64,000 bases of DNA from NCBI GenBank assembly GCA_944387095.1, contig CALXDP010000005.1, positions 1-64,000 of the forward strand. The letters are read 5' to 3'. The stretch is from an uncultured Oscillospiraceae bacterium (lineage in GTDB: Bacteria > Bacillota > Clostridia > Oscillospirales > Oscillospiraceae). Every line of letters begins with the position of its first letter. Within the stretch, counting starts at the first letter, position 1. The notes beneath the pieces were generated by a model that ran no database searches, was not told the DNA's origin, and saw nothing but the letters and a program-made list of their open reading frames with translations. The translations under genes and the position numbers were made by a program. Shown here piece by piece: positions 38,335 to 46,584 of this stretch.

Positions 38335-39245
38335 TTTATACCGTTACCTTCAATCCCGCCATCGACTATGTGGTGTGGCTGGACCGGCTGGAACCGGGGG
38401 CCATCAACCGGGCGCAGCAGGAGCTGATCCAGTTTGGTGGGAAGGGGATCAACGTCTCCGTGGTGCTGGGCAACCTGGGGGTGGCAAACCGGGCGCTGGG
38501 CTTCCTGGCCGGCTTTACCGGGCAGGCGGTGGAGCGGGGGCTGGCCGAGGCGGGAGTGCGTACAGATTTCATCCACCTCAAAGAGGGGGTCACCCGCATC
38601 AATGTGAAGATCAAGGGGAGGGAAGAGACGGAGTTGAACGGCCGGGGGCCGGACATCGGGGAGGCGGCCCTGGGACAGCTGTTTGACAAGCTGGACGGGT
38701 TGGCAAGCCCGGACATTCTGGTGCTGGCCGGCTCTATTCCCACCTCCCTTCCCAGCGACGTCTACGAGCAGATCATGGCCCGTCTGGACGGGAAGGGCGT
38801 CCGGGTGGTGGTGGACGCCGAGGGAGAGCTGCTGAGCAGCGTGCTGCGCTACCGCCCCTTCCTCATCAAGCCCAACAATTTGGAGCTGGGGGGCATATTC
38901 GGCCGGGAGCTGCATACCGTCCAGGAGATCCGGGCATGTGCCGCCGCCCTTCAGGAACGGGGGGCCCGAAACGTACTTGTGTCCATGGCCGGAGAGGGGG
39001 CCATCCTCCTGGATGAAGCAGGAGGCTTTCACCAGATTGCGGCGCCCAAAGGCAGGGTGCGCAACTCCGTGGGGGCGGGAGACTCCATGGTGGCCGGTTT
39101 CCTGGCGGGCTACCTCCAGTCCGGCAGCTATGACCAGGCCCTGCGGATGGGCGCCGCCACCGGCAGCGCCACCGCCTTCTCCGACGGTCTGGCCACCCGG
39201 GAGACGGTGGACGGGCTGCTCAGACAGCTGGAAGAAAAAGATTAA
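38331..39245 (+). CDS. fruK: 1-phosphofructokinase
   Basis: A 304-residue PfkB-family kinase that phosphorylates fructose-1-phosphate to fructose-1,6-bisphosphate. The N-terminal VTFNPAIDYVV and GGKGINVS motifs and the C-terminal GAGDSMVAGFLAG with the catalytic Asp are present. ATGA overlap with fruR indicates coupling. It stands directly ahead of the fructose PTS permease, which makes fructose-1-phosphate, so the substrate is well supported by context over tagatose-6-phosphate. Confidence 0.93.
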   Translation: MIYTVTFNPAIDYVVWLDRLEPGAINRAQQELIQFGGKGINVSVVLGNLGVANRALGFLAGFTGQAVERGLAEAGVRTDFIHLKEGVTRINVKIKGREETELNGRGPDIGEAALGQLFDKLDGLASPDILVLAGSIPTSLPSDVYEQIMARLDGKGVRVVVDAEGELLSSVLRYRPFLIKPNNLELGGIFGRELHTVQEIRACAAALQERGARNVLVSMAGEGAILLDEAGGFHQIAAPKGRVRNSVGAGDSMVAGFLAGYLQSGSYDQALRMGAATGSATAFSDGLATRETVDGLLRQLEEKD

Positions 39246-39320
39246 GTTTTAGGCGGCGCAGCGAATGGATCGCCGGAAATTCAGGCATATTTTAAGGGAA
39301 AGACGGAAAGGATGAAGATT

Positions 39321-41249
39321 ATGCGTATCAAAGATCTTCTGCGGGCGGAAGGGATTCAGCTCCACGCCGCGCCCGTGGACAGGGATCAGGCTATCGACCT
39401 GCTGGTAAGCCTTCAGGACAAGGCGGGCAACTTGACCGACCCGGAGCAGTACAGGCGGGATATCCTGGCCCGGGAGGAGCAGGGGAGCACCGCCATCGGC
39501 AATGGCATCGCGGTGCCCCACGCCAAGAGCGCGGCGGTGCGCCGGCCCGGCCTGGCGGCCATCACGGTGCCCGCCGGCGTGGACTACAACGCTCCGGATG
39601 CCCAGCCCTCCACCCTGTTCTTCATGATCGCCGCCCCCAAGGACGGGGGGGACACCCACCTGGAGATCCTCTCCCGGATGATGGTGATGCTCATGGATGA
39701 GGAGTTTTGCAAGGCCCTGATGGAGGCCGGGACGGCGGAGGAATTTTTGACCTGCATCGACCGGCAGGAGCGGGAGAAGTACCCTGAGGAGAGCGGGGAG
39801 ATCCTGCCCCCCGCTCAAGAGGAGAAGAAGCCCCAGAGTTACCGCGTCCTGGCGGTGACCGCCTGCCCCACCGGCATTGCCCATACCTATATGGCCGCCG
39901 AGGCGCTGGAGAAGAAGGGGCAGGAGCTGGGCATTCCCGTCAAGGCGGAGACCCAGGGCTCCGGGGGGGCGAAGAATGTGCTCACCCGGGCGGAGATCAA
40001 GGCGGCGGACGCCATCATCATTGCCGCGGATAAGGATGTGGATCTGGCCCGATTTGACGGCAAACGCGTGCTCCGGGTGCCGGTGTCCGAAGGTATCCAC
40101 CGCCCTGAAGAGCTCATCCGCACCGCGCCCGACGCGCCGGTCTATCACTACACCGGTGAGGTGGCCCGGGAGGAGGAAGGGGAGAGCTTTGGCCGGCAGC
40201 TCTATAAGCAGCTGATGAACGGCGTCAGCCACATGCTGCCCTTCGTCATCGGCGGCGGCATCCTCATCGCCCTGGCCTTCCTGCTGGATGACGCCTCCAT
40301 CGACTATGCCAACTTCGGCACCAACACCCCGGTAGCCGCCTGGTTCCGGAACATCGGCAACGCGGCCTTCAATGTGATGCTGCCCATCCTGGCGGCCTAT
40401 ATCGCCATGGCCATCGCTGACCGGCCCGGCCTGATGGTGGGCTTTGTGGGCGGCGCCCTGGCGGTATCCGGGGCCACCTTTGCCGCCCCGGCGGGGGACT
40501 CGGGTTCCGTGTCCGGCTTTCTGGGGGCTCTCATCGCCGGTTTTGTAGCCGGCTACCTGATGCTGGGGCTGCGGACGCTGTGCGACAAGCTGCCCCGGGC
40601 CCTAGAGGGCATCAAGCCGGTGCTGATCTATCCGGTGGTGGGGCTGCTGCTCATTGGCCTGTTCATGTGCGTGATCAATCCCTTTGTGGGCATGCTCAAC
40701 AGCGCCCTTTACTCCGGTCTATCCGCCATGGGCAGCGGCAGCAAAATTCTGCTGGGCTTTGTGGTGGCAGCCATGATGGCCATTGACATGGGCGGTCCCT
40801 TCAACAAAGCGGCTTACCTCTTCGGCACCTCCACCCTGGCTACCGCGGACATCGCCGCCGGTGGGTCCGACGTGATGGCCGCGGTAATGATCGGTGGCAT
40901 GGTGCCCCCCATCGCCATCGCCCTGGCCACCACCTTCTTTAAAAATCGTTTCACCCAGGAGGAGCGCAAGTCCGGTCCGGTGAACTATGTCATGGGCCTG
41001 TGCTTCATCACCGAGGGGGCCATCCCCTTCGCCGCGGCAGATCCCTGGCGGGTGATCCTGTCCTGCGCCCTGGGCTCCGGTGTGGCCGGCGCGCTGTCCA
41101 TGCTCTTCGGTTGTGCCTCCCCCGCCCCCCACGGCGGCCTGTTTGTCTTCCCGGTGATGCACAACGTGCTGGGCTATGTGGCCGCCCTGGCCATCGGCTC
41201 CCTGGTGGGCATGATCCTGCTGGCCGTGCTGAAAAAGAAGAAGTCCTGA
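39321..41249 (+). CDS. fruA: Fructose PTS transporter, fused EIIABC
   Basis: A 642-residue fusion: IIA domain (1-150, phospho-site H67 in AVPHAKS), IIB domain (about 172-275, phospho-site C182 in TACPTGIAHTY), and IIC membrane domain (about 290-640). It imports fructose as fructose-1-phosphate. An in-frame ATG at 39312 exists, but AAAGGA is correctly spaced (8 nt) for the ATG at 39321, giving MRIKDLLRAEG. It follows fruK by 75 nt and precedes ptsH-ptsI, so the whole phosphorelay is co-transcribed. Confidence 0.94.
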   Translation: MRIKDLLRAEGIQLHAAPVDRDQAIDLLVSLQDKAGNLTDPEQYRRDILAREEQGSTAIGNGIAVPHAKSAAVRRPGLAAITVPAGVDYNAPDAQPSTLFFMIAAPKDGGDTHLEILSRMMVMLMDEEFCKALMEAGTAEEFLTCIDRQEREKYPEESGEILPPAQEEKKPQSYRVLAVTACPTGIAHTYMAAEALEKKGQELGIPVKAETQGSGGAKNVLTRAEIKAADAIIIAADKDVDLARFDGKRVLRVPVSEGIHRPEELIRTAPDAPVYHYTGEVAREEEGESFGRQLYKQLMNGVSHMLPFVIGGGILIALAFLLDDASIDYANFGTNTPVAAWFRNIGNAAFNVMLPILAAYIAMAIADRPGLMVGFVGGALAVSGATFAAPAGDSGSVSGFLGALIAGFVAGYLMLGLRTLCDKLPRALEGIKPVLIYPVVGLLLIGLFMCVINPFVGMLNSALYSGLSAMGSGSKILLGFVVAAMMAIDMGGPFNKAAYLFGTSTLATADIAAGGSDVMAAVMIGGMVPPIAIALATTFFKNRFTQEERKSGPVNYVMGLCFITEGAIPFAAADPWRVILSCALGSGVAGALSMLFGCASPAPHGGLFVFPVMHNVLGYVAALAIGSLVGMILLAVLKKKKS

Positions 41250-41265
41250 GGGACGAGACCGCGCC

Positions 41266-41301
41266 CCGGTCTGGCCCGGCGGGCCGCCGGGCCGGGACCG
41301 G
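41266..41301 (+). promoter_or_regulatory. Hairpin between fruA and ptsH
   Basis: GGCCCGGC (41273-41280) pairs with GCCGGGCC (41286-41293), and outer CCGGTC pairs with GACCGG (41266-41271, 41296-41301). No T run, so it more likely tunes mRNA stability than ends transcription. Confidence 0.55.
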
Positions 41302-41346
41302 TCAGCGACAGCAATCAACTGCAACAGGAAAGGAAGCGTTTCAAAT

Positions 41347-41610
41347 ATGGTATCCGCTAAGACCAAGATCGTCAATCCCATGGGCATGCACATGCGCCCC
41401 GCCCAGCTCTTTGTGAAGGCGGTCACGCCCTTCCCCTGCCATGTGACCCTGGTGTTCAACGGCAAGGAGATCAACGGCAAGAGCATCATGAACCTGATGG
41501 CCGCCTGCATCAAGCAGGGCGCCGAGATCGAGATCCGCTGCGACGGGGACCAGGAGGCCGAGTGCCTCCAGGCCGCCGTGGACCTGGTGGACTCCGGCCT
41601 GGGTGAGTGA
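41347..41610 (+). CDS. ptsH: Phosphocarrier protein HPr
   Basis: An 87-residue HPr. The phosphorylated histidine is H15 in NPMGMHMRPAQ and the regulatory serine is S46 in NGKSIMNLMA, so both PTS transfer and HPr-kinase control are possible. AAAGGAAG lies ahead of the ATG. It carries phosphate from enzyme I (next gene) to the IIA domain of the fructose permease upstream. Its linkage to the fructose operon suggests that expression is at least partly fructose-inducible. Confidence 0.95.
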   Translation: MVSAKTKIVNPMGMHMRPAQLFVKAVTPFPCHVTLVFNGKEINGKSIMNLMAACIKQGAEIEIRCDGDQEAECLQAAVDLVDSGLGE

Positions 41611-41644
41611 ACAGAATGCGGCCGGGAAAGGACGGGACGGAACA

Positions 41645-43357
41645 ATGAAGCTGCACGGAATTGGCGCCTCTGACGGCATTGGGATCGGCACCGTGGTATG
41701 TGTCCGGGATCGGGATCTGGACTACGGCAAGGTGCCTTATTCAGGGGCACAACAGGAGAAGGTCCGTCTGCATCAAGCGGTGGAGGCCTTCATCGCCCGT
41801 ACCCAGGCGATGGCCGACCAGGTCAAAGCCCGGGTGGGGGAGAAGGAGTCTGAGATTCTCAGCGGGCAGATCACCATGCTGGAGGACCCCTATATGATCT
41901 CCCAGATGGAGCAGGCCATTGAGGACGGCAGCTGCGCCGAGGCGGCGGTGGACACGGTGTGCCGGACGTTCATGGAGATATTTGACGCCGCGGAGGACGA
42001 GCTGATGCGCCAGCGCGCCACTGACATCGGAGACATCCGCACCCGGATGTTGGGCCTCCTGCTGGGGGTGGAGGAGGTGGACCTGTCCGCCCTGCCCGCC
42101 GGCACGGTGCTGGCGGCCCATGACCTGACTCCCTCTATGACCATCGGGCTGGATAAGGAGCATGTGGTAGGCATCCTCACCGAGACCGGGGGGAAGACCA
42201 GCCATTCCGCCATTCTGGCCCGGGCGCTGGAGGTGCCGGCGGTGCTCAGCGTGCCCGACGTGCTGGAGATCGTGAAGGACGGCATGACCGCGGTGGTGGA
42301 CGGCGGAGAAGGGGCGGTCATCCTGTCGCCGGAACAGGCCCAGCTAGAGGACTACCAGGCCCGGCGGGCCAAATGGCTGGGAGAGCGGGAGTTGCTCCAG
42401 ATCTACCGGGATCGGGAGACCCGCACCGCCGACGGCCGCCAGGTGGCGCTGTACGCCAACATCGGCGGAATAGCGGACGCTCAGGCCGCTGTCCATGCCG
42501 GGGCTGAGGGCATCGGACTGTTCCGCACGGAGTTTTTGTTCATGGACCGTTCCGCCCTGCCCGGCGAGGAGGAGCAGTACGAGGTCTACCGTCAGGTGTC
42601 CCAGCTGATGGCAGGTAAAGAGGTCATCATCCGCACCCTGGACGTGGGGGGCGACAAGGGCATCGCCTACCTGGGCATGGAGGCCGAGGAGAACCCCTTC
42701 CTGGGCCACCGGGCCATCCGGTACTGTCTGGATCACCCGGAAATTTACAAGGTTCAGCTCCGGGCCCTGCTGCGGGCGGGAGCGGAGCACCGCAACCTGA
42801 AGATCATGCTTCCCCTGGTCACCGGCGTGGAGGAGATCCGGGGCGCCCGGGCTCTGCTGGAGACCTGTAAGGCGGAATTGGGGGCGGAGGGGAAGGCCTA
42901 CGACGGGGAGATCGCTCTGGGTGTGATGATCGAGACCCCAGCCGCCGCCCTTATCGCCGACCTGCTGGCCCAGGAGTCCGATTTCTTTTCCATCGGCACC
43001 AACGACCTGACCCAGTACACCATTGCGGTGGACCGGGGCAATGCTCAGGTGGCCAAACTGTATGCGGTGTTCCACCCGGCGGTGCTGCGCTCCATCCGGC
43101 AGGTGATCGCCGCAGGCAAGGCGGCGGGCATCCCGGTGGGCATGTGCGGCGAGGCCGCCGCCGATCCCGCCCTGATTCCCCTGCTGCTCGCCTTCGGCCT
43201 GGATGAGTTCAGTGTCAGTCCCACCTCGGTGCTGTCCGCCCGCAAGCACATCGCCGACTGGAAGGAGGAGGACGCCGCCCGGGTGACCCAGGGGGCCATG
43301 GAATTGCCCACCGCCGCCCAGGTGGAGGCGTACCTCAAGGGTGTGCAGGGAAAATAA
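41645..43357 (+). CDS. ptsI: PTS enzyme I (phosphoenolpyruvate-protein phosphotransferase)
   Basis: A 570-residue enzyme I. The phospho-histidine is H187 in GGKTSHSAILAR. The PEP-binding barrel shows LFRTEFLFMDR, TLDVGGDKG and GTNDLTQYT, and the catalytic Cys is in GMCGEAAAD. It starts the PTS relay by taking phosphate from PEP. The frame is open from 41603, overlapping ptsH, but the ATG at 41645 gives the family start MKLHGIGASDGIGIG. Last gene of the fru operon, followed by a very stable hairpin. Confidence 0.95.
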   Translation: MKLHGIGASDGIGIGTVVCVRDRDLDYGKVPYSGAQQEKVRLHQAVEAFIARTQAMADQVKARVGEKESEILSGQITMLEDPYMISQMEQAIEDGSCAEAAVDTVCRTFMEIFDAAEDELMRQRATDIGDIRTRMLGLLLGVEEVDLSALPAGTVLAAHDLTPSMTIGLDKEHVVGILTETGGKTSHSAILARALEVPAVLSVPDVLEIVKDGMTAVVDGGEGAVILSPEQAQLEDYQARRAKWLGERELLQIYRDRETRTADGRQVALYANIGGIADAQAAVHAGAEGIGLFRTEFLFMDRSALPGEEEQYEVYRQVSQLMAGKEVIIRTLDVGGDKGIAYLGMEAEENPFLGHRAIRYCLDHPEIYKVQLRALLRAGAEHRNLKIMLPLVTGVEEIRGARALLETCKAELGAEGKAYDGEIALGVMIETPAAALIADLLAQESDFFSIGTNDLTQYTIAVDRGNAQVAKLYAVFHPAVLRSIRQVIAAGKAAGIPVGMCGEAAADPALIPLLLAFGLDEFSVSPTSVLSARKHIADWKEEDAARVTQGAMELPTAAQVEAYLKGVQGK

Positions 43358-43375
43358 TCGGGATAAATAGAATCA

Positions 43376-43416
43376 CAGCGCCCCCCGGCGCGGCCAAGCC
43401 GCGCCGGGGGGCGCTG
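43376..43416 (+). terminator. GC-rich hairpin at the end of the fru-pts operon
   Basis: A perfect 18-bp stem (43376-43393 with 43399-43416), CCAAG loop. There is no T run, so it may act as a 3' stabiliser or a weak terminator. Confidence 0.6.
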
Positions 43417-43508
43417 TGCGGCGTTTGTGGCGGGAAGGGGGAAAGGGCGTGCCTTTTCCCCAGGATTATGATAAAATGAGGGGGAGAAAGCCGCCCTCCC
43501 TATCAATC

Positions 43509-43523
43509 CTGAAAAATTTTCAG
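43509..43523. promoter_or_regulatory. Perfect palindrome upstream of the sigma-factor locus
   Basis: CTGAAAA-A-TTTTCAG, about 85 nt before the secreted-protein start. Possible operator. I could not assign a -10/-35 pair with confidence around it. Confidence 0.4.
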
Positions 43524-43607
43524 CCGGGCTGAATGGATCCTGGGACCTGCGTCGTATTAGAAATGAACCTGGAAACAGGGGAACGAACTGGTATGGAGGG
43601 AACGATT

Positions 43608-44081
43608 ATGAAAAAAGTGTTTGCAGGAATACTGGGCGCAGCGCTGGTCCTGTCCGCGGCTGCTGCCCCCGCCTTCGCCGCGGTGGGCGGCCCCGTCGGG
43701 AAGGGCGTACGGAATCTGGAAACAGTTGGCCGGTACGCAGGCAGCTGCGATGGTATGGAAAGCCGGGGGAAAGGGCTGGGCGCTGGACTTGCCATGGAGC
43801 GCTCCGGCAGCGAACCCGGCGGGGTGCAGGCCACGGAAACGGCGCAGACCGTGGCCGCTACGGACCTGTCCATCGCTCCGGTCGGCTGGGGCTCCGGATA
43901 TGTAGATGAGGACGGAGACGGTGTGTGTGACAACTTGGGCACCGGCGGCTGGGGTCCCGGATACGTGGATGAGGACGGAGACGGTGTGTGTGATAACCTG
44001 GGCACCGGCGCCCGTCCTCAGGACGGCACCGGGTACCGGCACGGTGGCGGCCGCGGGGGTCGTGGGGGCCGCTGGCGATAA
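43608..44081 (+). CDS. Secreted small protein with two acidic DEDGDG repeats
   Basis: A 157-residue protein with a clear signal peptide (cleavage near PAFA-AV at residue 24-25). Two tandem 21-residue units (93-113 and 114-134) each contain GYVDEDGDGVCDN, which resembles Ca-binding loops of the thrombospondin-3/EF-hand type and has one Cys per unit. The C-terminus is G/R-rich. No enzyme domain is visible. GGAGGG precedes the ATG at 43608; the open extension to 43533 is discounted. It lies 29 nt before an ECF sigma gene and may be a target or ligand of that system (inference). Confidence 0.7.
   Translation: MKKVFAGILGAALVLSAAAAPAFAAVGGPVGKGVRNLETVGRYAGSCDGMESRGKGLGAGLAMERSGSEPGGVQATETAQTVAATDLSIAPVGWGSGYVDEDGDGVCDNLGTGGWGPGYVDEDGDGVCDNLGTGARPQDGTGYRHGGGRGGRGGRWR
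43884..44009 (+). repeat. Two tandem 63-nt coding repeats
   Basis: Two copies of a 21-codon unit (G-W-G-x-G-Y-V-D-E-D-G-D-G...). The protein units differ at one position (S/P) and the DNA at only a few third bases, so the duplication is recent or actively homogenised. Confidence 0.85.
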
Positions 44082-44110
44082 GATCATGCAGGAAATGAGG
44101 TCATGCAGGG

Positions 44111-44596
44111 ATGCGCAGCGAACAGGAGGTCAGCGAAGCCATCGGGCGGCATGCCGATACCGTGCGGCGTCTATGCCTGATCCGGCTGAAAAATGAAGCT
44201 GATACCGAGGACATCTTTCAGAACGTGTTTCTGAAATATGCCCTGAGCTGTGTAGACTTTGAAAGCGCGGAACATGAGAAGGCCTGGTTTATCCGGGTGA
44301 CCATCAACGCCTGCAAGGACCTGCTTAAGAGCTTTTTTCGCAGCCGCACAGTGCCTTTGGACGAGCTGCTGGAGCAGCCGGAGCAGGAGACGCCGGATTA
44401 TGCCTATGTGCTGGAGGCGGTGCTGGCTCTGCCGCAGAAATACCGGGATGTGGTGTACCTGCACTACTATGAGGGATACCCGGCGCCGGAGATTGGCCAA
44501 CTTCTGGGGAAAAATGTAAATACCATATATACGCTGCTGACCCGGGCCAAGAAGCTGCTGCGGGAAAAACTGGGAGGTGACTGGTATGAGGGATGA
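44111..44596 (+). CDS. ECF-type sigma-70 family RNA polymerase sigma factor
   Basis: A 161-residue sigma factor with region 2 (residues 20-85, ADTEDIFQNVFLKYA and HEKAWFIRVTINACKDLL) and region 4 (105-155, ALPQKYRDVVYLHYYEGYPAPEIGQLLG with its HTH). Regions 1 and 3 are absent, as in ECF factors. Its end overlaps the start of a membrane anti-sigma gene, the usual arrangement. Shine-Dalgarno is weak, so expression may be low or coupled to the upstream gene. Confidence 0.92.
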   Translation: MRSEQEVSEAIGRHADTVRRLCLIRLKNEADTEDIFQNVFLKYALSCVDFESAEHEKAWFIRVTINACKDLLKSFFRSRTVPLDELLEQPEQETPDYAYVLEAVLALPQKYRDVVYLHYYEGYPAPEIGQLLGKNVNTIYTLLTRAKKLLREKLGGDWYEG

Positions 44597-45410
44597 GCTG
44601 AGAAAGGCCTTCGACAGCGTCCATGCCTCCCGGGAGCTGAAGGAGCGCACTCTGGAGCGGATCCGGGCATACCAGGAGGAGAGGAAGCCCCGCCCTGTCC
44701 CCGGGCGGCGCCGAGGACTGGCGGCAGCCGCAGCCTGCCTGGTGCTGGCCCTGGCGGGGTGGGGCGGCTATTGGCTGTATTTTACTCCCACGGTGGCCAT
44801 CAGCATTGATGTGAACCCGTCCCTGGAATTGGGGGTCAACCGCTTTGACCGGGTTGTATCGGTGGAGGGATACAACGAGGATGGTCAGGCTCTGGCCGCC
44901 CAGCTGTCCGTTACCCACCTGCCCTATGAGCAGGCGGTGGAGCAGATTCTGGATACCCAGGAGATCGCGGCGCTACTGGCCCAGAAGGAGATCATGACCA
45001 TCACAGTGACCGGTTCCGACGAGGGGCAGTGCGGCCGGATCCTGTCCTGCGTGGAGGCGGAGACGGCACAAAGCCCCAACATCCACTGCCAAAGCGCCCG
45101 GCGGGAAGAGGTGGAGGCGGCCCATGACCTTGGGCTCTCCTACGGAAAATACCGGGCCTATCTGGAGGTGCTGGCGCTGGATCCCACCGTTACCCCGGAG
45201 GAAATTCAGGGGATGACTATGCGGGAGATCCGGGAGATGATTCAGGCGCTGTCCAGCGGCCAGCAGCCGTCCCAGAGCGGCGGCCAGGGCCAGAACCAGG
45301 GCCATGGCAGCGGAAACAGCCAGGGCAACGGCAATGGTCATGGCAATGGCAACGGCAACGGCCAGGGCGGCGGACACGGTTCTGGCCCCGGCTGGGGAGG
45401 CAGGGAATGA
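44586..45410 (+). CDS. RsgI-like transmembrane anti-sigma factor
   Basis: A 274-residue membrane protein: cytoplasmic N-terminus (1-43), one membrane helix (44-66), then an RsgI-type extracytoplasmic domain beginning SIDVNPSLELGVNRFDRV (73-90). The N77-P78 bond is the position where RsgI proteins are reported to cleave themselves. The C-terminal 40 residues are a G/N/Q/H low-complexity tail. The N-terminus should hold the upstream sigma factor and the outer part should sense a wall or polysaccharide signal. GGGAGGTGA precedes the ATG at 44586, inside the sigma gene. Pairing an RsgI-like protein with an ECF sigma rather than SigI is notable. Confidence 0.85.
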   Translation: MRDELRKAFDSVHASRELKERTLERIRAYQEERKPRPVPGRRRGLAAAAACLVLALAGWGGYWLYFTPTVAISIDVNPSLELGVNRFDRVVSVEGYNEDGQALAAQLSVTHLPYEQAVEQILDTQEIAALLAQKEIMTITVTGSDEGQCGRILSCVEAETAQSPNIHCQSARREEVEAAHDLGLSYGKYRAYLEVLALDPTVTPEEIQGMTMREIREMIQALSSGQQPSQSGGQGQNQGHGSGNSQGNGNGHGNGNGNGQGGGHGSGPGWGGRE

Positions 45411-45421
45411 GAAAAGGAAAA

Positions 45422-45467
45422 AGGATGCGCCCCGGGTAAACCTGGGGCGCATCCTTTCTTCTTTTTT
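45422..45467. terminator. Bidirectional terminator after the anti-sigma gene
   Basis: A 16-bp stem (45422-45437 with 45440-45455, one G-U) and a T-rich tail with six T at 45462-45467. The convergent reductase gene ends 7 nt later, so it can serve both. Confidence 0.82.
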
Positions 45468-45473
45468 GCAGAT

Positions 45474-46571
45474 TCAACCGGCAAAGTACCGGGAGATCTC
45501 CCCCATGCGGGAGACCTGGTCCACATGGAAGGGGCAGCGGCGGTTGCAGTGGCCGCAGGCGATGCAGGCGTCCGCGTGGACACGCAGGCTGCGGTAGTGG
45601 TCGGCGGCCAGGCTGTCTCCCGCCAGGGTCAGGTCATAGTATTTGTTGATCAGGCCGATGTCCAGACCGGCGGGGCAGGGTTGGCAGTGGTTGCAGTAGA
45701 CGCACGTCCCTTCCATATCCGCCGGGGTCAGGCCGCTGATGACGGAGTAGTCCCGGGCCTGGGGCGAAGCGTCCAGATAGCCCAAAATACGGCGCACATC
45801 CTCCCTGCTGCGCACGCCGGGCAACACGGTGAGCACGCCGGGCTTGTCCAGGGCGTACTGGATACACTGGTATTCGCTCAGGGCTGCGCCAAAGGGAGAC
45901 GTTTTCGCGTCCAGCAGCTGGCCGCCGGAGAAGGGCTTCATCACGGAAATGCCGATCCCATCCGCCTCACAGCGGCGGTAGAGCGCCATGCGCTCGGCGC
46001 TGCTGCCGTTGGCAAACTCCCCGTGTTGGTAGTCATAGGCGGGGTTGATGCTGAACATGAGCATATCCACCAATCCGGTATCCAGCACCTGCTGTATGGT
46101 TTCGGGGGTGTGGGAGGACAGGCCGATGTGCCGCACCACCCCCTGGTCCCGGAGCTGGAGCAGATAGTCCAGCGCCCCGTTTTTCTGATACTGGGTCCAG
46201 TCGTCCGGCTCATCCAGGCAGTGGATAAAACCGTAGTCGATGTAATCGGTGCCCAGCGCCTTGAGCTGCCAATCCACGCTGCGTCGGATGGCGTCCAGAT
46301 CGGTGGTCCAGCTGTAGCTTTTGCCGTCGGCGTACACCGCGCCGAAATGAATCTGGTAAAAAACCCGGTCCCGGACAGCGGAAAAAGCGGCGCGAAACAG
46401 CGGGAAAGTGTCCGACTCTGCGGTGGCCAGATCGAAATAGTTGATACCCTGCTCAAAGGCCAGCTGAAGGGCGGCAATCCCCTCCTGGGTTCCGGCGCCG
46501 GCAAGGGAGCTGGTGCCCAGGCCGATGACGCTGATCTTATCTCCGGTGCGGCGGTTGACGCGATATTCCAT
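45474..46571 (-). CDS. Aldo/keto reductase with two C-terminal Fe-S clusters
   Basis: A 365-residue aldo/keto reductase barrel (VIGLGTSSLAG, DYGFIHCLDE, VVRHIGLSSHTPE) with a ferredoxin-like tail. Two cysteine sets, CVYCNHCQPCP and CIACGHCNRRCP, suggest two 4Fe-4S clusters. The tetrad tyrosine position is not clear (NYFDLATAES lacks the usual Tyr), so a non-standard redox role is possible. GGAGGAGATC precedes the ATG. It follows the LysR gene by 13 nt in the same direction, probably one operon. Confidence 0.88.
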   Translation of the reverse strand: MEYRVNRRTGDKISVIGLGTSSLAGAGTQEGIAALQLAFEQGINYFDLATAESDTFPLFRAAFSAVRDRVFYQIHFGAVYADGKSYSWTTDLDAIRRSVDWQLKALGTDYIDYGFIHCLDEPDDWTQYQKNGALDYLLQLRDQGVVRHIGLSSHTPETIQQVLDTGLVDMLMFSINPAYDYQHGEFANGSSAERMALYRRCEADGIGISVMKPFSGGQLLDAKTSPFGAALSEYQCIQYALDKPGVLTVLPGVRSREDVRRILGYLDASPQARDYSVISGLTPADMEGTCVYCNHCQPCPAGLDIGLINKYYDLTLAGDSLAADHYRSLRVHADACIACGHCNRRCPFHVDQVSRMGEISRYFAG

Positions 46572-46584
46572 GTGGGATCTCCTC

